IMG/VR virus record: IMGVR_UViG_3300044675_006292
Coordinates: 1-25,320 of that record
Length of the DNA: 25,320 nt
Direction: 5' to 3' (one strand)
DNA from: a virus
Below, piece by piece: positions 11,625 to 17,301 of the stretch. Below the pieces are notes generated by a model. That model did not search any database. It was not told where the DNA came from and worked only from the letters and a program-made list of their open reading frames with translations. Both the position numbers and the translations under genes were made by a program. Position 1 is the first letter of the stretch. Every line of letters starts with the position of its first letter.

Positions 11625-13355
11625 ATGCCCTCTCTCGACGACATCCCGACTCTCCCCCCATGCACCCCCACTGGGGATGATCTGATCGCCGTGATCGACG
11701 GTTCCGACAGGCGGTCCCCCAAGCGGTGTTCTCTGAGTCAACTAGCCACAGCGGGGCTCGCCGTCTCCGGCGACGGCACGGGCATCACGGACGCGGGGGC
11801 GTTCCGTGAAGGTCTTGATGTCGGCGATTCTTTCGCCGGACTCAGCCGCCTTCCTCTCGCCGTTTCTCGCGTATGGAAAGAAGGTCGAGTCGCCGACAGT
11901 CGCCCGCCTCTGACTGTCCTCCGCTGGGGTGACTCGCTGACGGAAAGCCTCGATCACCTCGCCATGTTTCCCAACATGCGCTTCAACGGCTACAAGCTCA
12001 TGCGAGCAGACCGCGCCACCGTCGTTGCGGGCACCGCTCCTACCGCCACGGATAAAAATTGGCTGCTGAACTATTACCGCGACATCGCGGCCTCTTCGAC
12101 TGTTGAGTGGGTTCCGCCCGGAGCAGGGATCGGAATCAAAGCGAACCGTGTCGGCGTGCTATATTTCAAGGGAGCCAGCTCGGCCAACACCTTCCAACCC
12201 CAGTATTCTCAAAACAACGGCAGTTCGTGGACCAATGCCGGTAGCGCCATCGACACTTCACTGGCCGCTACAGAAGTCGCATGGTTCGAGTTCAACCTCA
12301 GCAACACCCCAACCAACACCCGCGTTCGCGTAGTCACTGGCGTAGGGCAGACCGCCAAGGTGATCGGCTGCGGTGTCTGGTTTGGCGACACCGAAAACTT
12401 CTCCGGCCTCGGCGGCTACGTCATCGCCGAGGCGTGGTTGAGTGGGCTCGGCTCAGGCGGTCTTGGTGCCGCCGCTGTTGCCAACTCGACCCCCACCGCC
12501 CTCAGTGCCCCGTTGGCTGCGATGCAGGTCAACATGATCATCGGCTCATGGGCGGACCCCGTATCGTTCTGGGCCGAAGGAGGGGAGTTCGATGATGTTA
12601 AAACAGCCATCGACGCCGGAATTACCGCCGATTGGGTCTTCATCACTCCCGGCCCGATGGGTCCGGCCACTTCCCCGATTGATTCCGGCTACACTAACGG
12701 CGCATTGGCGATTCTGATCCGCGACGCCATGATCGCATGGGCTGAGCGTCAGAATCAAAACGTGCTCGATCTCTACCCCCGCTGGCGGGATTGGGAAACC
12801 GCACAAGCCTTGGGATTCATGACATCCGCCGACGAGGTTCATCCGACCGACATGGGGGACCGCTACAAGTCGTGGTTTATCGGAGAGATGTTGAGCCGCG
12901 AACTCTACAAGCAGCAGGACGCGCTGATGATCCGCAATGGACCCGGTGCGTCTACCTTTTTCATCACGGCCGGTCAATACGCTATCCAGAGCGAGATGGA
13001 CCCCTCCAATCCGGCCGACGTTCTCTGGTCTCACACCGGCAGCTTCGCCGCGAGCGGGGCGATCATCAGCACTCCGAACGCAATGTCGGGAGCAGGTGCC
13101 GTGTCAATCACTACTACGACCACCAAGGTTACTACCAACGTAGGCGCAAATGCGCTAACCCTTGCAAACGGCGCTGACGGTCAGATCAAGACCATCATCC
13201 ACGACGTGGCTGGCGGCACCTTGACGCTGACTCCAGCCACCAAGACCGGCTACACGACCATCACATCGACGGTTGCTGGGGACTCAATCACCCTTCAATA
13301 CGTGACGACTCGCGGGTGGATCATCCTCTCCCTGCGCGGAGCCGTCGCTATCTAA
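11625..13355 (+). CDS. Tail spike/fibre protein with SGNH (GDSL-type) esterase domain
   Basis: This 576-residue protein has an N-terminal docking segment (1-25) shared with the protein at 11088, a linker to about residue 90, then an SGNH-hydrolase-like region. WGDSLTE at about 101-107 fits block I with nucleophile Ser104, and DEVHPTDMGD (about 403-412) fits block V with Asp403 and His406. An inserted beta-rich part (about 130-250) separates them and may bind carbohydrate. The C-terminal 120 residues are Thr/Gly/Ala-rich, as in trimerisation tips. Members of this fold deacetylate polysaccharides, so a role in stripping acetyl groups from capsule or O-antigen at the host surface is likely. Blocks II and III are not clear by eye. 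A terminator precedes it, so it is its own unit. Confidence 0.8.
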   Translation: MPSLDDIPTLPPCTPTGDDLIAVIDGSDRRSPKRCSLSQLATAGLAVSGDGTGITDAGAFREGLDVGDSFAGLSRLPLAVSRVWKEGRVADSRPPLTVLRWGDSLTESLDHLAMFPNMRFNGYKLMRADRATVVAGTAPTATDKNWLLNYYRDIAASSTVEWVPPGAGIGIKANRVGVLYFKGASSANTFQPQYSQNNGSSWTNAGSAIDTSLAATEVAWFEFNLSNTPTNTRVRVVTGVGQTAKVIGCGVWFGDTENFSGLGGYVIAEAWLSGLGSGGLGAAAVANSTPTALSAPLAAMQVNMIIGSWADPVSFWAEGGEFDDVKTAIDAGITADWVFITPGPMGPATSPIDSGYTNGALAILIRDAMIAWAERQNQNVLDLYPRWRDWETAQALGFMTSADEVHPTDMGDRYKSWFIGEMLSRELYKQQDALMIRNGPGASTFFITAGQYAIQSEMDPSNPADVLWSHTGSFAASGAIISTPNAMSGAGAVSITTTTTKVTTNVGANALTLANGADGQIKTIIHDVAGGTLTLTPATKTGYTTITSTVAGDSITLQYVTTRGWIILSLRGAVAI

Positions 13356-13358
13356 ACC

Positions 13359-13439
13359 ATGAAAACCACCCTCATCCTCGCCCACCTAGCCCTCACCGGT
13401 TGCACCACCCCCAGTAGAACCCAGCACCGGAATCTTTGA
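13359..13439 (+). CDS. Mini-lipoprotein, 26 aa
   Basis: A 27-codon frame from ATG 13359 to TGA 13437-13439 encodes MKTTLILAHLALTGCTTPSR followed by TQHRNL. It has a positively charged start, a short hydrophobic core and a lipobox LTGC with Cys at position 15, so signal peptidase II processing would leave a 12-residue lipopeptide. The ATG lies three bases after the previous stop and the TGA overlaps a TTGACC box. Such tiny lipoproteins act in release (colicin lysis proteins) or as outer-membrane partners in spanins, and this gene lies at the edge of the lysis region. Because it is very short, chance occurrence cannot be excluded. Confidence 0.5.
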   Translation: MKTTLILAHLALTGCTTPSRTQHRNL

Positions 13440-13441
13440 CC

Positions 13442-13470
13442 TTGCATCCTGAATCCTGAATCCTCATACT
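13442..13470 (+). promoter_or_regulatory. Candidate promoter with repeat-containing spacer
   Basis: TTGCAT (13442-13447), a 17-base spacer and CATACT (13465-13470; four of six) end ten bases before ATG 13481. The spacer is made of the direct repeat CCTGAATCCTGAATCCT. TTGACC six bases upstream overlaps the stop of the mini-lipoprotein but has no -10 at a suitable distance. Confidence 0.35.
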
Positions 13471-13480
13471 CCCCCTAGCC

Positions 13481-13699
13481 ATGCCCGCCTACCTGCCGAT
13501 CCCCGAAGGCTTCCAGCCGCCGAACGAAGACACCTTCGAACTTCCCGTCATGTTTGAAATGCGTGACGGCCAGCTCTATGCCCTTGCCGTTGATGGCATG
13601 CCTTTGCCCGAAGGCGAAATGGAAGATGAAGAAATGGAGATGGAAGAAGAACCCGCCAACTTCATGGCTGCCGTCGAACGTGGCATGACGAAGCGATGA
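13481..13699 (+). CDS. Small acidic protein, 72 aa
   Basis: The product starts MPAYLPIPEGFQPPNEDTFE and carries an extreme Glu/Asp/Met tract in its second half (EGEMEDEEMEMEEE, about residues 45-58) before a short basic helix ending ERGMTKR. No family is recognised. Its end overlaps the next start as ATGA (13696-13699), so the two are likely to be translated together. Acidic low-complexity proteins of this size occur as virion accessory or inhibitor proteins in phages; nothing more can be said. Confidence 0.7.
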   Translation: MPAYLPIPEGFQPPNEDTFELPVMFEMRDGQLYALAVDGMPLPEGEMEDEEMEMEEEPANFMAAVERGMTKR

Positions 13700-14001
13700 A
13701 ACCCAACAAAGAACGAACCGGTCTTGAGCAGAAGATGCTCGCGGATTCCGTCATTGTCATGGAGGGTTTTGGAGAAACGAACCCCAAACCAGAAGCTCCT
13801 CCGAAAGCAAAAGCCAAGCTCGTCGCCGAAGACGAAACGGTGCAGTCCTTCTTTGCCAAGGCACACGGCGGGAGCTTCGACCCAAACTCCCGTGTTGACA
13901 AAATGAAGATGCAGAAGATCCTTGATATGGTCAACAGCGACCCCAAGCTGCTCTCGCTGACCCCCGGAAAGTTTGCCGTCAAACTCTATACCACCAAGTA
14001 A
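13696..14001 (+). CDS. Unknown protein, 101 aa, Lys-rich with folded C-terminal half
   Basis: ATG 13696 overlaps the previous stop. Residues 1-25 form a Met/Lys-rich helix, 30-45 a Pro/Lys/Ala linker (NPKPEAPPKAKAK), and 50-101 a globular part with FFAKAHGGSFDPNSRVDKMK and ILDMVNSDPKLLSLTPGKFA. The pattern GGxFDPxSxxDxxKM suggests a small fold with a loop that might bind a partner, but I do not recognise the family. It is followed two bases later by the small membrane protein of the lysis region. A virion or lysis accessory role is possible. Confidence 0.7.
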   Translation: MKPNKERTGLEQKMLADSVIVMEGFGETNPKPEAPPKAKAKLVAEDETVQSFFAKAHGGSFDPNSRVDKMKMQKILDMVNSDPKLLSLTPGKFAVKLYTTK

Positions 14002-14003
14002 TC

Positions 14004-14156
14004 ATGAAGACCACAGCCCTCGGAATTGCCACCATCCTCGCCGCCATTGCAAACGCCACCATCGAGTTCCTGAACACAGGTGCCGCCAACTGGGCGGCCC
14101 TTGTTACCGGCGTCACCGCCGGATTCGGTTTGATCAAGGCCGCTGACAGCAAGTGA
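14004..14156 (+). CDS. Small membrane protein, holin-like, 50 aa
   Basis: This 51-codon frame begins MKTTALGIATILAAIANATI and ends in GLIKAADSK. It has a hydrophobic first helix (about 5-19), a short polar loop with Asn/Thr/Gly, and a second hydrophobic stretch (about 29-45, WAALVTGVTAGFGLI), giving a likely two-helix hairpin. Small MKTT...GLIKAADxK proteins are common near lysis genes of phages from various environmental bacteria. It could be a holin or antiholin; the other candidate is at 14471. Its stop overlaps the next start as GTGA. Confidence 0.7.
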   Translation: MKTTALGIATILAAIANATIEFLNTGAANWAALVTGVTAGFGLIKAADSK

Positions 14157-14347
14157 ACGCCCTGTTGCTTGCCATCACCGCGGCGCTCAACGCCTACGTG
14201 GCATGGTGCAACCTGCAACGGGAAACCTACACCGATCGCCTTGAAGATGAAATTGATCGCCTCGCTGATGACGGCTCTCCTGCTGCAAAGCTGCGCTTGC
14301 TTCGATTGGGCCAAAGACTCGCACGCGAACGACAGCGCGCTGTATGA
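14153..14347 (+). CDS. Inner-membrane spanin-like protein (Rz type)
   Basis: The 64-residue product starts at GTG 14153, overlapping the previous TGA. It has one N-terminal membrane helix (MNALLLAITAALNAYVAWC, about 2-18) followed by a charged, likely periplasmic helix with heptad character (DRLEDEIDRLADD and AKLRLLRLGQRLARERQRAV). This is the expected plan of an i-spanin, which spans inner membrane and periplasm and fuses the membranes together with an outer-membrane lipoprotein. A lipoprotein gene (14247-14474) starts inside it in another frame, which is the classic Rz/Rz1 arrangement. It is shorter than lambda Rz, so assignment is by architecture only. Confidence 0.65.
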   Translation: MNALLLAITAALNAYVAWCNLQRETYTDRLEDEIDRLADDGSPAAKLRLLRLGQRLARERQRAV

Positions 14348-14474
14348 TCCGCCGACAGTGCATCTGATTGAGGGCGAGTGGTATTTCTTCGAAGAGGGTG
14401 TTGTTGTGGGGCGTGGGCAGAAAATGCACAGCCACTACAGCTACAGACAAGCAGCGATCATCGGCTCGAAATGA
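14247..14474 (+). CDS. Lipoprotein, outer-membrane spanin-like (Rz1 type), 75 aa
   Basis: ATG 14247 lies inside the preceding gene in the +1 frame, with 101 bases of dual coding. The product starts MKLIASLMTALLLQSCAC; LLQSC forms a lipobox with Cys16. The mature part has a conserved-looking segment DPPTVHLIEGEWYFFEEG followed by GRGQKMHSHYSY. I recall similar small lipoproteins in phage lysis regions. It lacks the high Pro content of lambda Rz1, and the mature chain (60 residues) is longer than lambda Rz1's. Its stop overlaps the next start as ATGA (14471-14474). An o-spanin is the best reading of the embedded position plus lipobox. Confidence 0.7.
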   Translation: MKLIASLMTALLLQSCACFDWAKDSHANDSALYDPPTVHLIEGEWYFFEEGVVVGRGQKMHSHYSYRQAAIIGSK

Positions 14475-14656
14475 ACCCCCACGCGCACAGCCCTCTCGAA
14501 CGTGCCCTTGATGCAATCATCGGCGTTGCCGCGCCAGCACTAGGCGTCATTACCTCATTACAGGAGCAAGTGGAATACACCCTGCGTATCTGCTCGCTGC
14601 TGCTCGGTATTTCAGTTGGTGCTGTTGCCCTTTACCGTTCCCTGAAAAAGCCATGA
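14471..14656 (+). CDS. Holin candidate, 61 aa
   Basis: The product starts MNPHAHSPLERALDAIIGVA and ends LLLGISVGAVALYRSLKKP. It has a moderately hydrophobic first segment (about 13-30), a charged turn (LQEQVEYTLR) and a clear membrane helix (about 41-56) with a basic tail, as in small phage holins that form pores and release the endolysin. The ATGA overlaps on both sides (14471-14474 and 14653-14656) tie it to the spanin-like gene before and the amidase after, which strongly supports the lysis role. Confidence 0.7.
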   Translation: MNPHAHSPLERALDAIIGVAAPALGVITSLQEQVEYTLRICSLLLGISVGAVALYRSLKKP

Positions 14657-15216
14657 GCCGCTTCGCACTCTGCATCGGGCATTCCAGACGCGGCGACCGC
14701 GGGGCCATCAACACCAAGGGCATCAGCGAGCATGCTTTCAATCTGCCGCTGGCCGAACGGGTTTGCGAATTGCTTGAAGAACGCAAGCACGAGTGCAAGA
14801 TCTTCAGCAGCTACGACGCGGACGACTACGTCAGCGCGATGGCTTGGGTCGCCAAAGCCGTTGGTGCTTGGCGCGCTGATGCGGCCCTTGAGTTTCATTT
14901 CAACAGTGCCAGCCCGAGCGCCGAGGGCTACGAATACCTCTTCTGGGGTAGTAGCCAGCGTTCGGAGAAGCTCGCGCAGTGCTTTGCGCTCACGCACAAG
15001 AAGGCGTTCCCCCAGAGCAAGTTCCGTGGTATCAAGCCCTGCGATTCGCTCTCGCGAGGGGCTGGTTTCCTACGGAAAACCCCTTGCCCTGCCGTGATTC
15101 TAGAACCCTTCTTCGGCTCCAATGCCGTGGAAACCGATACCTACAGCGTTTCCCTTGAGACCCTTGCCCGCGTCTACGCCGACGCATTGTGCCTCTGGGC
15201 CAGCAACAAGTCTTGA
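14653..15216 (+). CDS. Endolysin: N-acetylmuramoyl-L-alanine amidase (Amidase_3)
   Basis: This 187-residue protein contains the zinc-binding and catalytic positions of the Amidase_3 family: CIGHSRRG with His10, SEHAFN with Glu26, EFHFNS with His82 and VILEPFF with Glu151. The enzyme cuts the bond between N-acetylmuramic acid and L-alanine in peptidoglycan. The product is a single catalytic domain without a cell-wall-binding domain or signal peptide, as usual for phages of Gram-negative hosts, so it depends on a holin for release. ATG 14653 overlaps the holin-candidate stop. Its own stop overlaps the TTGACG box of the following promoter candidate. Confidence 0.9.
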   Translation: MSRFALCIGHSRRGDRGAINTKGISEHAFNLPLAERVCELLEERKHECKIFSSYDADDYVSAMAWVAKAVGAWRADAALEFHFNSASPSAEGYEYLFWGSSQRSEKLAQCFALTHKKAFPQSKFRGIKPCDSLSRGAGFLRKTPCPAVILEPFFGSNAVETDTYSVSLETLARVYADALCLWASNKS

Positions 15217-15241
15217 CGGGAACGCCCGCAGCGGGTAGTCT
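15213..15241 (+). promoter_or_regulatory. Candidate leaderless promoter for the fibre block
   Basis: TTGACG (15213-15218; five of six) contains the amidase stop TGA. After 17 bases comes TAGTCT (15236-15241; three of six), which ends six bases before ATG 15248. The spacer has a CCCGC/GCGGG mini-hairpin. Confidence 0.45.
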
Positions 15242-15247
15242 CCCACA

Positions 15248-15589
15248 ATGTTCGCCGCTACCTACAACCTGACCGTTGACCGCGCAAGCACGTGGTCGAT
15301 GGTGCTCACGTTGAAAGACCCCTCGGGCGCGGCGATCAACTACACCAGCGCGACCAATTTCACTGGTCAGGTGCGCACGAGCTACACGGATGCTGTGACG
15401 GCTACCTTCTCTTTTGCCGCCATTGGGGCCACCAGCGCCGGACAAGCCTCGATGACCCTACCGGCATCCGAAACCCTGAAGCTCAAACCCGGCGACAGCT
15501 ACGAATACGACGTGTTCCTTGCACTCGGGGGTCTCACAACCAAACTCTTGCAAGGCACCCTTGAGTGCCGCCCGAACATCACTCGCTGA
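15248..15589 (+). CDS. Fibre adaptor protein, BppU N-terminal-like, copy 1
   Basis: The 113-residue product begins MFAATYNLTVDRASTWSMVL and ends GTLECRPNITR. The pattern xYxLxVxRxxTWxxxLxxxDxxGxxxN, then Ala/Gly-rich strands, LKPGDSYEYDVFL and a closing LLxGxxxxxPNITR matches a widespread beta-sandwich of phages that links fibres to the baseplate or tail (BppU N-terminal-like). A second, diverged copy lies at 16949-17296; each is followed directly by a fibre gene (gap of three to five bases), so each adaptor-fibre pair probably works as a unit. Exact family naming is from memory. Confidence 0.75.
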   Translation: MFAATYNLTVDRASTWSMVLTLKDPSGAAINYTSATNFTGQVRTSYTDAVTATFSFAAIGATSAGQASMTLPASETLKLKPGDSYEYDVFLALGGLTTKLLQGTLECRPNITR

Positions 15590-15592
15590 ACC

Positions 15593-16945
15593 ATGCCCAA
15601 CGACCCATACCAGATTGGCGATACAGATTCGGGGATCACGCTTGTGCTCTCCGACCGTGGTGTCAGCACACCAAGCACCCATGCTTCGAGCCATCTCACG
15701 GACGGCAGCGATGCCATCCAGCTTGCTACGGCCAGCCAAGTAGGCCTGATGTCTGCGGCGTTTGCTACCAAACTGGATGGCATCGAAGCACTGGCGAACG
15801 TCACCGACGCAGATAACATCGCTTCCTCAATCGGAGCAACCACCGCTACGGCAGCTGCCGACGGAGATTTGCTCCCTTTCTTGGATGTCTCGACAAGCAG
15901 CGCGCTCAAAAAGACGACGTTGGCGAATCTCCGCAGTGATTACCTGAACACCTACTATGTCACCCCAACGGGGACGCAGACGCTCTCAGGCAAGACTCTC
16001 ACGGCCCCCGTCATCAACGGTGGTTCCCTCTCGGGGACGGCCATCTCAATGGCTGACGCTGCGCTCACTGGGATTCTCCCTGTCGCCAAGGGCGGCACGG
16101 GGGTCACCGCCAAGACTGGAATTGGGAACGTCGTGCTTTCAGATAGCCCAGCGCTCGTAACACCGGCGCTCGGCACGCCAACACAAGGCAGCCTCATCAG
16201 TTGCTTGGATCTACCCATTGTTGGGGGAACCACTGGCACACTCTCTGTCGCCCGTGGCGGCACGGGGGCTACCACGCTGACTGGAGTCCTCAAGGGAAAT
16301 GGGATCTCGGCGTTCACTGCTGGAACGGTTTCACTCACTACTGAGGTCGTGGGCACCTTGCCTGTCACCAATGGCGGCACTGGTGTGGCCACACTAGCCA
16401 CCGGAATCGTCAGAGCCAACGGCACTTCAGCATTCACGACGAGCGCCATCGCACTGGCGACCGCAGATGTCACTGGCGTTCTCCCCATCGCCAACGGGGG
16501 CACCGGCTTCAGCACGAACCCCTACGGGCAGTTGAGCAGCCAAGACGCGTCTAGTGCGGTTGACTTTGATGCAGGCTACGTCAAGCTCGGCTTGGATACG
16601 ACTTTTGATTCGGCCAACTCGGTGGGTTTTGATGACGGAGGTGGTGAGAACAAGCTCCGCTACACCGGATCCGTAACTCGCCGGTTCTTGGTCTTCGCTA
16701 GTGTTGATATTCAGAGTGCTACCGCGGGGGCCATCTTCGCGATCAAGCTCTATCGCAACGGGGTGCAGCTGGACCCGACGCAGTGCCAAGCGAGTGCCGC
16801 AGGAAAAAACCCGTATATGGCAAAACTGGTCACCAACTGGATTGTAGAGCTCAGCACGAACCAGTATTTGGAGCTATGGGCGGACTCCCCAGATGATGAT
16901 ACCGGAACCCCCCAACGCATGCGTTTGGTCGCAACCCCCATCTGA
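15593..16945 (+). CDS. Tail fibre with GGTG repeats, module 1
   Basis: This 450-residue protein has an N-terminal part ending LATASQVGLMSAAFATKLDG and IEALANVTDADN (about 44-75), which is typical of fibre proteins, followed by a shaft (about 150-310) with four repeats centred on GGTG: VAKGGTG, VARGGTG, VTNGGTG and IANGGTG. The C-terminal domain (about 315-450) has FVLR-like beta strands (RRFLVFASVDIQSATAGAIF, KLYRNGVQLD) and ends MRLVATPI, compatible with a trimeric jelly-roll receptor-binding tip. It follows adaptor copy 1 by three bases. Host receptor recognition is inferred. Confidence 0.8.
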   Translation: MPNDPYQIGDTDSGITLVLSDRGVSTPSTHASSHLTDGSDAIQLATASQVGLMSAAFATKLDGIEALANVTDADNIASSIGATTATAAADGDLLPFLDVSTSSALKKTTLANLRSDYLNTYYVTPTGTQTLSGKTLTAPVINGGSLSGTAISMADAALTGILPVAKGGTGVTAKTGIGNVVLSDSPALVTPALGTPTQGSLISCLDLPIVGGTTGTLSVARGGTGATTLTGVLKGNGISAFTAGTVSLTTEVVGTLPVTNGGTGVATLATGIVRANGTSAFTTSAIALATADVTGVLPIANGGTGFSTNPYGQLSSQDASSAVDFDAGYVKLGLDTTFDSANSVGFDDGGGENKLRYTGSVTRRFLVFASVDIQSATAGAIFAIKLYRNGVQLDPTQCQASAAGKNPYMAKLVTNWIVELSTNQYLELWADSPDDDTGTPQRMRLVATPI

Positions 16946-16948
16946 ACC

Positions 16949-17296
16949 ATGAGCGCCGCAAAACGAGACCTGAACATTGAACGTGGCAGCAGCAAGTCGT
17001 TCACCCTGCGCATCGTTGACGTCTTCGGGGACACCGTCACTGTCAGCGGGGGATCAACGGCGCACAAAGCCGAAATCCGCGAAGCACACCGCAAGCCGCT
17101 CGTTGCGGCCTTCACCGTTGAGCCCGTAGATGGCAGCGCGGGCACCGTGCGCTTCACCCTGAGCAGCGCAGACTCGCTGACCCTCGACGTCGCCCGCAAA
17201 TACCAGTGGGACTACTTCTTCACCGACACCTTGGGCGCGCGCAAGCGTTTGCTCTACGGGGACGTCAAGGTGGAACCCAACATCTCACACATCTGA
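16949..17296 (+). CDS. Fibre adaptor protein, BppU N-terminal-like, copy 2
   Basis: The 115-residue product starts MSAAKRDLNIERGSSKSFTL and ends VKVEPNISHI. It has the same layout as the protein at 15248: a DLxIxRGSSxxFxL first strand, a central Thr/Val/Gly region, LTLDVARKYQWDYFF and the closing LLYGDVKVEPNIS. It lies three bases after the first fibre gene and five before the second, so the adaptor-fibre unit is repeated. Divergence between the copies is high, suggesting an old duplication or separate acquisition. Confidence 0.72.
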   Translation: MSAAKRDLNIERGSSKSFTLRIVDVFGDTVTVSGGSTAHKAEIREAHRKPLVAAFTVEPVDGSAGTVRFTLSSADSLTLDVARKYQWDYFFTDTLGARKRLLYGDVKVEPNISHI

Positions 17297-17301
17297 TTTG
17301 A

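Noticed and set aside
15593-16945. Collagen or adhesin of bacterial origin
   Set aside because: GGTG repeats and the KLDGIEALANVTDA segment are typical of phage fibres, and the adaptor gene directly upstream supports that.
16949-17296. Tail completion or neck protein
   Set aside because: Layout matches the adaptor at 15248 and both precede fibres, so a fibre adaptor fits better.
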